Below are positions 46,442 through 60,385 of a stretch of DNA of 64,000 bases, piece after piece; within the stretch, counting starts at the first letter, position 1; every line of letters starts with the position of its first letter. The stretch comes from Apostichopus japonicus (Eukaryota; Echinodermata; Holothuroidea; Aspidochirotida; Stichopodidae), in assembly GCF_037975245.1 (NCBI RefSeq), contig NC_092569.1, positions 19,275,501-19,339,500 on the forward strand. The letters run 5' to 3'. Position numbers and translations under genes: made by a program. The notes under the pieces were generated by a model. The model worked only from the letters and a program-made list of their open reading frames with translations, did not search any database and was not told where the DNA came from.

Positions 46442-49400
46442 GTAAGTACAAATTATATGTATTTGGTAACAAATTTAAGCTTAATAATGTAATGTACTGA
46501 AGCAAAACTTGTGTATACTCATTCGTATATAACCTAATGTTCAATTTGAAATTATTTCTCCCAAGTTACATATTCGCATTTATTCGAGTATAGAAGAAAG
46601 ACGGGTGGGGGTGGGGGGATGGGGTGGATAGATGAGAGCTAGGAAGGGGTGGGTACGTGGGAGGGGCAGGGGAATTGGGTATGTGATATGTAGCTTTGAG
46701 GATGCTTATTACTCCGGTCCTGAGGTAAGCCTTGAATCGAGTTCGGTACCACAACGGCAAATCCAAGCACAATTTAATGTTTAAATGACAGGAGACTGGG
46801 TCTAATTCCACTTTGTCGAGCCCACTCAAGAAGTTTAAAGTTTTCGTCATGATTGTGACCTCCCCCCTCCCCCTCTCCGCCTAGAAAAGTATTGGGCTCT
46901 CCAACAACCAGAAGTCTCGCCATACCCTCATGTATATAATTTGGTCAAATTGTAATAAATTCTGCCAAATTTAACTTAGTACGCAATTAAATTTATGTTA
47001 TCAAATTAATGTCCTTATTTCAATCTGTAAGTTCTTGCTAACATACACGTTTACCTTAATATTGATTTAGTCATGAACATACATCGTTGTATACAATAAT
47101 AAGTCTATTAAAAGATAAGAAAACCAACTTGCAAAGTATAATGTTAGATCGTCTCTGATCATAGATTTTCTATGGAAATGTTTAAATCTGCCAAATAATG
47201 TCATTGCCTGCTGCACGCGCTCGCAAGGGTCATATACAGATGAAAAAAGTTAGACAAACGAGCAAGGTTAGAGTACGCGACCTCCAGCAACATTTGGTTT
47301 ACATTACCCGCAGTTCCTATTAGCTCCCGTCTGCCACACCCTTCCCATTGTTTTAAAGGCGGAAACCCGAAAAAGAGAGTTTTCCAGACTTGTCTGGAAT
47401 TATTCACAGAGGCTCATAACCGGTAAGGCCCTTGAACTTCGGGCCCCGGGACCATGGTACTTGCCTCTTCAACCTATACAGAAATAACCGGCATATGCTA
47501 TAAGGGCCATATATATCAGTGTAAAATTTCATCACGTTTTGAATACATCCATGCGCAACTTCAATGGTATATATACTCATAGCGCAATTGAGTTGAAAAA
47601 AAAAACAACCTACGTTGCTATATTGAGACAAGCTGATTGAGGTAGTTTTTCTTTCCCGAATTACATTATCACCAAGAACCGAATTCTTTTGTTTCACTTG
47701 CAATATATCTGAATAACTTATTAACTATAGTATACTGTGAAGGAGGAATTAGAGACATTTTCTGGAGGTAGAATTCATGCAAATCGTATATTTAGCCTTA
47801 CAAGTGATCAGCTGTTCAAAGCTACAGAAACGCTCGTGGTTCAAGGACTAAGGACACACACGACAAGGTAGATGAATGTGACTGAGAATGTTACTGATTA
47901 CGTCATGCTTATGTTAAACTATAGCTTAATTACTTTCGGCAAAAGAATATTTAATTAAAGCAACACTGAAGAAATGTTAAACAATATTCCGTTATGTCGC
48001 CACATCGTTTGGACTGTTTTTTATACCTTATTACAATGATAATCATATAATGGTGCAATTAACCATAACCAGAAAACACATCATTTCAACAAAAAGAAAT
48101 CGCGAGATATGCATATTACAGCATAATGCCCTGTCTGATCGCGTGATGTCTCAAATTGAAAATTTAGAGTTTTAAATCTTACTGTTGAAATATATAAAAA
48201 ATTCAAGAGGGCGAAAAAAAGTAGAACATCCGAAAGTATTATGAATAGGCAAAAAGGTGTAATGATAAAATTCGAATTATAGAAAGAGTCTCTTGTATCC
48301 CGAAACAGCATTGTCGGCTACTCATAATTACGAGCAGAGGAGAGTATAGTATAGTTAAATGAGGCTATAGGCTGTACTAAAAAGAAAAGCTCGTACTACA
48401 CAAATGTAGTTAAAATGATGGAAATAATCGCACTATTGTGCATGTAAGCCCTTCTACTTAAAGAACTATTTCTCTCGGGTGGTAGTGTGTGGGGTACCCC
48501 TCTTCTAAAAAATCCTCTTCAAGACGGAAACTAGCATATCATTTGTTCATCACAACCCCTCCCACCCACACCCCTAAAAAAATACCCACCCACACCCCTA
48601 AAATAATACCCACCCGCACCCCTAAAATAACACCCACCCGCACCCCTAAAATAATAATAAACTCCGATTATGGTCCTGATCGTCGGTGGCGTTACTAAAT
48701 CGTACATAAACACTTATGACATTACTTTGAAAGCCTTTGACAATATATTTGCAATGGTACCTATACTCCCTTGGAACATGAAAACATGTGGGTACCCTGC
48801 TGTCAAGGTATAGGCCCCAGCTATATAATATGAAGTCGCACTAGACTGAACAAAAGCCATACCCTTTCTGCATTGGATTTTTTTTAGCATGATGACATTA
48901 TTATCACATCGATACTTCTCCCAGGTTTGATTTATTGTTAAGTTTCTTCAAGAACTTTGATGAACTGAAGGAAGCTATATTGTTTTCAAAATTATGTTAA
49001 TCGCTTCCGTATCGTTCTTCACCTGCATATATGGTATAGATTGGATGTCTAAATACGTGATCAGCGTGGTGATTATAAACGATGGAAAAGTTGAAAAAAA
49101 GGTTAAAAACTAATAATAAAAAGGAAACTAGAAAAATGTCGTATCAGCAGACATTTCTTTTGGTTTCATACACACGTGACCTATACGCGTGACCTATACA
49201 CGTGACTTTGAATCCCCCTATCTTACCTCAGCAGAATATGAGGTAAACCATGCATGTTTGGAACTCATGAAGATTCACTATCGTTTTATAAGCCTTTGTC
49301 TATGCTTGTGTGGGTGTCACTCTCTCCCTTGCTATACTCCACACCCCCCCCCTCTGTCTCCCTTCCCTTCCCGTTCCTCTTCTCCCCATTCCCTCTAACC

Positions 49401-52400
49401 CCACCCCTCCAACCCACAATCCCCGACACGCACAAAATTTGGACCAATTGGAATCATGGTGTAGCTTGTATAGTTTGTTAGTACACGACACAAGGAGGAG
49501 CAAGCGCAGAATGTACTGATCGTCAGCATAATTTATGCTTCCCTGACTAAAATATCAGCTGATTCATTCATTTCTGTTTTTCATACGACATTCAATATTT
49601 CTTCACCCGGGAATGTTTGAAAAAGTTTAATGTGTCTTTCAACTTTGACTGGATCCTAAATGTTTGTCACACAATAGCATTGTAGAACTCTTTCAAATGT
49701 TATATTGTTAACCAAGTCACGTACGACCCACCCCTCCCCACCGCCATCAAACATTTTTGTCGCAATTAAATTTAATTCGACAACAGCTTATGCAGAATAA
49801 CATTTTTCACTGCGACAGTAATGGCAACACGTAGAGTCAACAGCGTAACATGTGAGAATTCTATGTGTTCTTCCCGGGGGGGGGGGGGTGGGGATCGGTC
49901 AATTGAGCACGTCGTTGTCATAGATAAAAACTGTGCCACATTATAACAGGTATGCAAATTAACAAAATTCCAGTCGCATTGTTACTATACACCCTTGGTT
50001 TTCAACCTTTTTTCGATCACGAGCCCAATTCGTCCTCCGAGCCGTCCTCGCGAGCCCATACCTTACCCTGCAAAGTTATCAACTTCATAAAATCAATTTC
50101 ACAGCGTTTATTAGTGTATTCTTGACACAAGTGACCCGGGGACTCAATCAGAGCTATGAATGTTCCTCCGTGATCAGATGACAGGTACTTCCCAATTAGA
50201 GCCTATCTCAAAGATTTCTTGCAACCCTCAATGGTACACTGGTTTCATAAGAAATGTGTGACCGTTATCACTATCAGAATAATGCAGAAAGATGGAGATG
50301 AACAATGCAATAAAAAAGCAGCAAAACCGTTTGACGTGTGCATATGAGGCCCAGTAGTATTAAAGGAGATATATTTCGAATCGGTGAGGGAATTTCTATT
50401 TATTGAAAACAAATTAACAAATAGAGAGAACGTAAGAATACTTTGTATTGACAATCGAACGGGAGAACTGATAGAAGTGTCGGACTGTATAGATATCACG
50501 CTGTATAAGTTATTCCAATTATTGCTCATATTCGAGGCAGAATAGGTCAAAGATCCGAAGAAAAAAAGTGGATCATATTTGTCTACACTTGTAAAAATTG
50601 CGATAATTCGAAGGAAAGGGCTGTAGTAGGATCCTTCTGTTTCCAATACAATTAACGGTTAATCTTTTAATCATTACTGGGGCAATGCTCGCGAGCCCAC
50701 AAAATCGGCCTCGCGGGCCCAAATGGGCCCGCGAGCCCAAGGTTGAAAACCACGGCTATACACTAACTTTGTAATCGTATTAGGAACAATAACCGATTAT
50801 TGTGTTTAGTTTAACACAGCTGAGCTTAAAAATGTAGAGGGTGGGAGGTCGGAGGGGGGCGGGGGTTTCCCATTTTTCCGCCACAGAAATCATTAATATA
50901 TCACAGCAGTTAATCGCTTTAAACTTGCTGAGCAGTCTGACAGGGTCCCGGGAGGGGGTTGGGGGGGGGGTGGGAGAACGACATTGGCTTAGGCTACAAT
51001 ACTTTTATGATTATTTTTTTTTATGCGGGTGAGGTGTCACTAGTCCTTCAAAACCCCTTAATCTGAAACCTGTGTCGGTGGACGGTGCAGTTTTTTTCCA
51101 TCGGCACTTTGCACTGGGATCTAAATTTGGGTCTCTTTGAAAAACAGAATGGGCCTATACCCCTCCCCCCTCTCAAATTCTAACTAACAGGTACAGGTAT
51201 GTGTTGATAATATATTTTGACTATTCCTGTACACCTGAGTCATAAACACGGTGCTTGTTTAATAGCGTTTACAGGCAAGTTGGTTGAAATGTCGCACACA
51301 TAATTCCTCTTATATTTTATGTTTTATTAAACATTTGATGTGTTTTTTTTTTAAACCTGATATATTTGTTCCTGATGCGGTTGTGGTGGAGTAAAGAAAC
51401 AAATTAGATTTCTTGTGCTTTTTGCTTCCTATAACAGTAGATCAGATTACCCCGGGGTATTCACGGTACCCACATTGGAGCAATCTTGTTCATTGTTTGA
51501 AAACCAAACAAAATCGTTATTTAAGGCAGCCGAAAGTGAAAAATGACTGACATTGTTTCGAAATTGTCCAAACTTGATGATACTGTGAATGAGGCGAATG
51601 TCAAAACGTACACAGATAGGCTTAAATCAGCCGTCATGGGATAGTGCGTTAAATATGGAATGGGGGGGGGGTTGAGCTCCCAGCATATGTAGTCATGAAG
51701 AATGGCACACGCATTAGGCAGGGGCACTATTATATCATTATGGATCAATTACACTTGTACCTTACACCCACACCACCACCCCACCCCACTCTGGCAGCAC
51801 TATCACCCTTAACGGCGGCGATGTATATATACTTAGTTCCCAGTACCTCATCTCATCTTAATTAAAATCCCCTTAAGCTTACACTTCAACTTCTCGTCTC
51901 CTCCCCGTCCCCAATCCGTCACCCCCCCCCCACACCCCTATCGACGTCCCCTTCCCTTTCCCTATATTGTTTATGACCACTGAAACACTGAAAACGATTG
52001 TGTCTTGAATGAGACAAGCCAGCAGCTTATCTAAAAATTTAAGTCAGAATTGCAATCAACTTGTGAACTAAATGTCGAATTAGCTTTACAGATATAGGCC
52101 TATACATTGATCACAATAAATTACAAAAACAAAATACCTCAAATATATTATACTAATATAATCATCCAAAGTGACCGTTTATCTAAAAATATTTACAACA
52201 GCTTGGCTTGAAATATCCTAATCTTAAATTTTGAGACGATTGTACATTAAATAAGGTTATTTTATCCGGTCATGTACCGTCTACGTGAGCCTACTTAAAT
52301 TGATATCACATCAGTTTTTGTGAACTCTACCTTAACCACAATAGTCTAGCTACACCCAAACCATTGTCTGTGATATCGTAATACACCTGTCGTATCTTCA

Positions 52401-55400
52401 TATCACGTGGTGCGATGTCAAAATGTTAGACTGAAAAACAGCAAGATGCTGCTCAAATACCAATCCCATGGTGAAACTTAAAAAAGAGACGTTAACAAAA
52501 ATTCAGTACCAATAGAAGATAGAAGAAAAATTTTGCTAATTTCCAAAATTATGTCAGAATATCGAGTTAATAATATATGGCATATGCTTACCCGTAACAC
52601 GGGCTTAATTCAGTTCGTAATATAAAGGAGACATGATATAATTACATTTAGTTTACATAACAGTATTTACAATGATACCCAACTGTTTATCCCTTACAGA
52701 GAAAATCGTAACTCAATTTGTAAGGCGGACCGACATACAATCCGTTTCGTTAGCAAAATGTTTTTGTCTCGTCAATTTCGGATCAAACAGCTAAGCTGCC
52801 CTATGGGATAAAAATAGAGATGTCTTTCTTTCAACTTGTCTGTCCTGTGAATTATGCATGAGAGAGGGAAACAGGCACTGATCCAGGAGGTGTAGGGTAT
52901 ATACCCCCTCCCTCTCCTCCCCCCACCTTCTCTTAGAACCCCACACAATCCTCCCCCCCCGCCTTCTCTTAGAACCCCACACAAATAATGAAAGTACCAA
53001 CGGTAGTAAAAGGTACATATCCCCCTCCCACTTCCCCCACCCCGCCTTCTCTTAGAACCACACAAATAATGAAAGTACCATCGGTAATAATTAGCACAAT
53101 CTTGCTTGTAGGTCTTATTACATACCTAATTAATAGACTATAAATTCCCAGAATGCACTGTTTCACGTCCAACTGACTTTTTTTACGAGGAGAGTTGTCT
53201 TTAATGATCCCAGTGCTCGAAAAAAATTTTATTATTATTTTTTTATAAAATCCTGGATCCACCCTGGAAAACGTGATACATTCACTCCTTTCTTGCTGTG
53301 TTTATACCTATCTTAAATTATCTTAAATTTTCATGAAATGTCGTTTCTGGTTCCTTCTTAAGTCACTTTACCCGCCTAATCCCCACCCATATAGCCCACC
53401 CTCTTCCTAGTGCATGAGCAAGATCGCCTTTAACCCAGTCAAAATATTATCACCAAGCACAGAGGTGAAAAATTAAGTTTGCATTTTGGTACACTGAATG
53501 TGTATAGGGAAGGTTTTTCTTGGAAGCGCTCCCAAACTTACCGTCCAAACCTTGCTAGTATCCATGACAACATCAACCATTGTTGCTGTTTGCTTGTTGT
53601 CCTTGTTATATTTCCCGGCACGTTGTGATTCACGTCCGGTCATTCTCTACCAGATTGACATTTAGGTTTGTTCTTGGTCTAAACCAATAAACTGGCCGAA
53701 TACTATAAATGCTGGGAATAAATATATAAATATGTAAATGAAATAATGTAACACTGATAACGATAGCTTTAGACAATGGGTAAGAGCTAAAATAAACATA
53801 TGGTTAGAACGGTATTTTAACTATAGTGACTTCTTGTACGTGCATGGGTTACAACCCAGACGTCACATGATTCAAATCCTGTTCTGGCCATACATTTGTT
53901 TTCTCTTTCCAGGAATAATAATAAGCAGAATTAACAGGAATTGACTGGACTCTTTCACTTTTTCTCTATTCCCACCCTTGCTCGAACAATGAAATAAAGT
54001 TAAATACAGTACTCTTTGAAATAAATAGTACAGTATGTGAGTTTTTATTCTACACAGTTATAAGCCCTGCTCCCTGCCCCACCGCTCCCACCGCTCCCAC
54101 CGCTCCCACCCCCAACCCCGCCCCTCGAACACCAATGTCCATAATAGTATGGCTATACCGTTCCACTCTTGCCAATATGTTTGTCTACTATTGACACGCA
54201 CGCTGTTGGGACAATTTGTATAATACCCTGTACTTCAAATTAGTGTCTCGTTATAAAACACTCTTACTTAACGGTATATGAGCTGTATAGAATATCCTGT
54301 TTCCATCAGATAAATGTTAGCAAATGGTTCAATCTGTCAATACCGTACGGCATTTGATGTACTATGATATCACATGATAATACAGGCTGGTGTATCAGTA
54401 TTGGGAAAGTGTGCTAACTGGCCGCTGGTCCAATCAAAGCTCAGAAACGCGTGTGGAGAAATGTTTCAAAATTATACTTAGGCCCTATTATCTTTTGTAA
54501 GAGTTTACTAACAATCGGTGGGTGAATATCTGACAACATCTACTGTAATTAGTTGACCTCCCTTCTCTCTATTGTTCTAAATGTCAACATATCCTGACAG
54601 TGACCCTCATCACGCCATTATTGTTTGCGAAACAGATCGATCATTCTGTGTTTTTCCGATCTTTGTCTTCCTGTGGAATTTCCGATTCCAAGCATTTTGG
54701 TTGCCAAGTTCATCGTCTTTGAGAGAAAAAAAAAACATGTTTTTCTCCTTTCAGATGATCGAGAAAACATGGATTAAGCCATAAAGTGCAATTCAGTTCA
54801 ACATTGCAATGACTAAAACGGATTAGATTAATAGATCACGATCATTATTCATCTTTGGTATTCACAACTTGAATAGAAAAGACAAGATAAAAGGAAATAT
54901 TTCAAATTTAATTTTTCTTCTAACACACACAAACAAAAGATTTAAGTTGCCAAACCTTGACGAATATGTCCTCATCGTCTGTTAAATGGTGACCTTAGTT
55001 TAACAGTGATTTCATTACAAATCCATGTCGCGTGACTATTCCGAGAAAAAAGTATTAACAAAAAAATGAAAAAATAATATTATTGAGTCTCTTTGAACTC
55101 CAGTATATGCCAAGAATAATACAACATGAGAACTGTAAAGATATTTTTTCCGTGACAACTGTTTTTTTTTTGGTGCAAACTTTTGTTGTTTTCTCTATTA
55201 AAAGTTAGGAATTGGAGTCACAGAAATGGGTTAGAGTGGGTGTGTATTGGTGGCAGTGGGGGTGTTGTTGTTGTTAGGGGAGAAAGGGGGGGTGAGGGAG
55301 GGGTATACCATAGTTTATAGAATACGTCCATTTATAGGCGTGGTTCGAGGGTTTCATGAGAAACTCTGTGTTAAACAAGGGGTAAAAAGAACTCAAGTCA

Positions 55401-58400
55401 TGTCGTAAATGAAAGCTTACGTTTTCTTGCGTGATAAATGAAATAGATTTACAACTAGCAAAAAATTGTTACCGGTATAGCTACAGACCTCTCTCCTTCC
55501 AAGTGTGACTATTGACAAAGTAGTTGGTTATACACCTAAGCTCCCGCTCTGACTATAATTCTTGAAAACTATGGTACTTTACCTACTGTTATAGAACCAT
55601 CAAGCTCAACTCAACCAACAAAATATAATAAACTAATATCATATCTGTTTAAAATCCCTCCCTTTTTTTAATATGATAAGTCTGTTTATACCATTTGTAT
55701 CATTGACTGATTTTATGTACAATTGTTCTCTTCCACAGCATGGGTAGGCTCCATTGCCATTGGTCTACACACGTTAGGCAGTTTCGTATCAAATCCGTTA
55801 ATCAGCAAGTTCTCCAACAGGCCTGTGGCGTTCCTCGGCCTCTTTATGTGCTTCTTCTCTACTATCATCTCATCCATGATGCCCACCATCACACCCCTCT
55901 TCGTCACCTTCAGCCTTCTCTATGGTTTCGGCATCAACTTCGTCCTGATATCCTCTATGAACCTAATTCTGAAATATTTTCCAGGAGTAAACTGTTCCAG
56001 AGCGACCAGCGTGGCACTGGTTGGCACCACTGCGGGTACGTAGTACTGCACAGTCTCTTACATGTTTAATACATATATTTACTATACATGCAATGTATCA
56101 ATTTTTGACCAGATCGTTAATCACTTAAAGTTATTACGTCACACCGAAGTATGACGTCAGATGTATCGTTTCCCGGGGTTCTCTGCTTACGCTTCACGTA
56201 TTAACAAATTACCAAATAACTCACACTTCTCCTTTTTTATTAAATCTTGGAGCCGCCTCTGCCTTCGGGTTGTTCATACTTGTTATAGGCCTACGTTTAG
56301 TGCAAGATCCCTGTTGATCAACTGAATTCCAAAATAGCCAAAATGATAAAAAAAAAAAAAAAACTTGTGTCCGAATTTTAACCTACATTGGACACGAGGA
56401 ATTCCTACGCGCCCGTCGTATTTCTGTGCGGCCTTTTCAATGTTATATGTTTACGATGAAATATTCAAAATACTCTGAAATCTCTTAAATAAACGGACAC
56501 ACATTGTTTTAATTGAAAGAAAATTATTATCAGAATGACATACTCACTGAAATCTCTTCGTTTTATTTTTCATATTTGAATTCAGGGATGTTGATTATGA
56601 GTCCATTGATTCAAATGATGATAGACTCTTACGGATGGAGAAACATGTTCAGAGTTATGGGAGCCGCCATCTTGTTACTAGGTGTCCCATCATGCAGTAT
56701 GTATTCACAACCGCCTGCAAAAGAACCGACTCCTCAGGTCGTAGGATTCGACGAAGGCGGAAGACCGATGATTTCTGCTGCATCTGAAAGAGAGAATGCA
56801 ATGAAGGAACGCGTAATCAGAGCAAACGAAATTAACAAGGAGGCTGAAAAAGAAGAAGCAGAAGAACTAAACAAAACGACTGGTGAACATTCTAAAGAGA
56901 ATCAAGCCAATACGAGCGTGACTTCTTCGAGACGGGTCAGCTTTGCCGATAATGCGCAGACAACAGGCGAGGAGGCTAAAAGGTTACTACGACAACAAAG
57001 CGTCACCATTCCCGAGGAAGGTGATGAAGAAGATGATGACGAAGATGATGACGAAGTTATGATGTCACAAGAGGAAACCGAGGCCGCGATGAATGATCTG
57101 CAATTAAGAGAAAAGAAACCATTATATTTCAAATTAAAAGGAACTCTGATCTGGAAGATCTTGATGGTCATGAAGCTACCGGAACTGTGGTTTATATCAA
57201 TTGCTTTGATGGGATGTGCGATGACCATGAGCTTCTATTACGTCAGTCTGGTGAGTTGATTTGCATACTTGATCAAGTCGCTTTGTGTTCCTTCGTTTTC
57301 ACGGGGATTGTTGATAATTATGTCAGGTTCAAGATTTCATTAATCCTCTGTATATATATATATATATATATATAAAAGAAATCGAAATGAGTTGGAAAAT
57401 CAAGAACAGTGAAAAAACTTCCAGCCTCCACTGGGATTCGAACCCGGGCCTCCCGCTTTGTACGCGGACACCCTAACCACTAGGCTATGGACGCTGATTG
57501 TACGTCCAGAGGTTCGAAACCGGTTAGGAAGGTCGTAATTCCACTGTAGGCGTCTGTCACCTGTATCGAACAATACTAGTTCTGTTTTTGGTGACATATT
57601 TTGCCTTACTCTAGAGATCAAACATGATGCTAATCAACTCCATGTTGGTTACAGATATATATATATCACACTTTACTGTGACAGTGTTAATATGACGGTG
57701 AGCCCCTCTAACACCTCTTTGTTTAGTGCAGTTTCCAGATTATATTGTAAAAGTGTCGAAAGCCTATTATTCGTTTGATCTTATCCAATATATATGCCTT
57801 TTTTTGTGTGGCTTTATTAAGCGTTGTTATTTTGAATGTAAACAGGTGTGCTTCGAGTAAACAAATATAGCAAATGCCGAAGAAATATTCGTACTGAACG
57901 TACAACGATTAATGAACGGTCAGCATCCAGTGAGCTATAAGCTTGATTTAATGAAGACACCGTAAATCCAGAAATGTTACGCCTGACAGCAACAACCTAT
58001 TTCGTAATTTTTCAGTTAAATGAAGATTGGTCATGCTGTCACGGCATATATAGCCATATATCCTAAAAGTCTCCACAATTAGCATTCATTGAAAAGTAAG
58101 GGATTAATAGTCTTAAGACATCTGTATATAAATACAGCACATCAATGAATTAATTGATACTAAAACATCAGCGAAAGATTGTACAAACCTTAACAAAATT
58201 AACCACCGCAAAATAACGGTTGGGGTGTTTCTGTGATCACCTTATGCATATAGCTGTACTGAAATAGGCATACCCTTATTACATTCTATGGACTTTCAAC
58301 CAACGTACAGCGATAACTACTAACCACGCTAATAAGATCTAGATACCATTGTTTGCTATATTACGTAACAGACCCGTACAATGACAGGAATTAACATCTT

Positions 58401-60351
58401 GTCAAGAAAATAGGTACACGCAGCTGTCGATTAATGATTAAATAGGTATTGTGTACAAGGGCGAGAGAATGAAGGTCAAAGTGGCGCTATCCTTAGTTCT
58501 TTGTACATTATGAACAATGAGGGATTCGATAGCAGCTCCCTGGATCAAAAGTATGAATGATAACCACAAAGCCATGCCAATAATTAGAAACATTAGTTAC
58601 TATAAAACGTAGATTCTGAGCTTGGGAGATGTATAACTATGACTTCCATGCATGTTCTATATAAGGAAGAAAGAAAGAAAAGCCAGTGAAGAGAGAGCGG
58701 CGTGGGTACGAAAACAAATTGATCCACTCCTCTCGATCTCAGTCCAGTTATATTACGATTGTAAACGTATGTCCCGTCAAGTTGAGTATTAGGGAAATAG
58801 CTATACTTCACATGTTAATAAAGGTCGATGAGTGTTACACATGTGTCTACACATGCATGGATGCAATGATCTTATAGTTACTATGTATCTCCTGTTGTAT
58901 GTGAATGGACACACTGGCAACTTGTATCGTGAGCAGGCTACAATTAAAATCGTGCATAGGCCTACAAGAACAGCATAAGATCGTACGTGATTACCCACTA
59001 GAGAAAACCATGCGGCCATGCTCTTTTTAACGCGTCTATATATAAGTGATACCACAAACTATGAATGAAAGTCGATAATTTGAAGAGACTCATTGCTACC
59101 CTGTACACTTCTTTCTTAAGAAAGTGGAGCAAAGTGTCATATTTATGCATGCGTGCATCCCTTGATTACTCCTGTTTTCCCCCCAAATTCGAAAGAATAT
59201 ACAACGTACAGAGTTGTTCCATACAGTAACCTTCTCATCACTATATGTAAATATATATGATATAACAGTTTTGCTATGGTTATTTGCTCCGTTTCCGATC
59301 TTGCCCTCCGCCTCCTTGCTGCGTTGCAGTTTGAAATCCAGGTAGCTCGTGTACCTGGTATACCATGGAACCGCATTGCACTGAATAAATAAATAAGGTT
59401 CATATTTTACTGCAAGAGAACAATGTTTACAGTTTGTTATATGTATATGCACACCAGGCCATTTTATGGCGTTGTTTACGTCAATTATTACCTGTGTCGT
59501 TGTCCCTGGTAAATGATACAAAAGGTAGTTTTATTATTACAGTTGAACTGTCAAAAATTCAGATATCATTAACACAATGATGTTGGACAATAACGTTCTT
59601 TTCAACCTTAACGTAACTTTGAGAATGATGATACGTATCAACAGATAACGCTAGGCTGTTATTATCTGCTGTGTTGACATAATAGGATACGCTTATTTGC
59701 TTAACAATAACGACTTCATTGTTTGGTACTTGTTCAGATATCACAAGTTGTATAGTTTCGGTAAATTACGAGCCAGTGACATACAGTTTAGTGTATAGGT
59801 AAAGTCAATTTCAAGAGCTGACAGACAATAGTAAAGTTATTTTGGGAAACGAAAAGTCACGAACGATAACAACAGAGTATGATGCACGCTTATCGCTTGT
59901 GTAAAGACAATATGTATTCATTTCTATGGTTTTCCTAATAAAGTAAAGGGTTTATAGACAATCCTAGCACGTGACCTAAACGATATAACGAACGATTGTT
60001 TTAATTTTAATTACCATCATTGAAGGAGTGTGTAAATAGACGCATTTTATGACAGATATCGTGTAGGTAAAGCGTGTGAGACATGTCAAAGGAGCAATAT
60101 CAGATATCTACTACGCGTTCTCGACATAACCAATCAGTTCAGCGTTTTCACTCACGTGATGCGACGAAACATCGATAACGTGTCGTTGAAAATCCAACAA
60201 CGCGCCATCGAAAGTAGGCCTATGAAAAAAATGGTATATGGGATATATAATGTGGTTACCATAGAAACTTAGCTTTGAGAACGTTGACAAGTAGGCAATG
60301 CTGCAACTGGTCATACAGCTTCAGTTTAACTTCACCAACGTATAAATATAT

Positions 60352-60385
<34 letters not shown>

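Larger units (their letters stand above)
46442..55738 (+). other. SLC16-like intron 1 (9.3 kb)
   Basis: A large AT-rich intron with C/G homopolymers and several short tandem repeats. It contains a 763-bp hAT-like element at 49993-50755. No additional exon is needed to keep the reading frame, and none was recognised. Confidence 0.8.

Noticed and set aside
50245..50646. 133-codon minus-strand frame as a transposase
   Set aside because: No DDE, BED zinc-finger or hAT dimerisation signature is visible, and it is too short. Left as an uninterpreted frame within a non-autonomous element.
53835..53895. Possible tRNA-like B box GATTCAAATCC
   Set aside because: No A box at a proper distance and no cloverleaf stems. 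At best a very decayed SINE.
57423..57494. Functional tRNA gene
   Set aside because: Two stem mismatches, an implausible anticodon and an attached SINE-type tail. Reported as a SINE instead.
59096..59521. 141-codon minus-strand frame in SLC16-like intron 3
   Set aside because: No recognisable domain, no splice partners, and composition like the surrounding intron.
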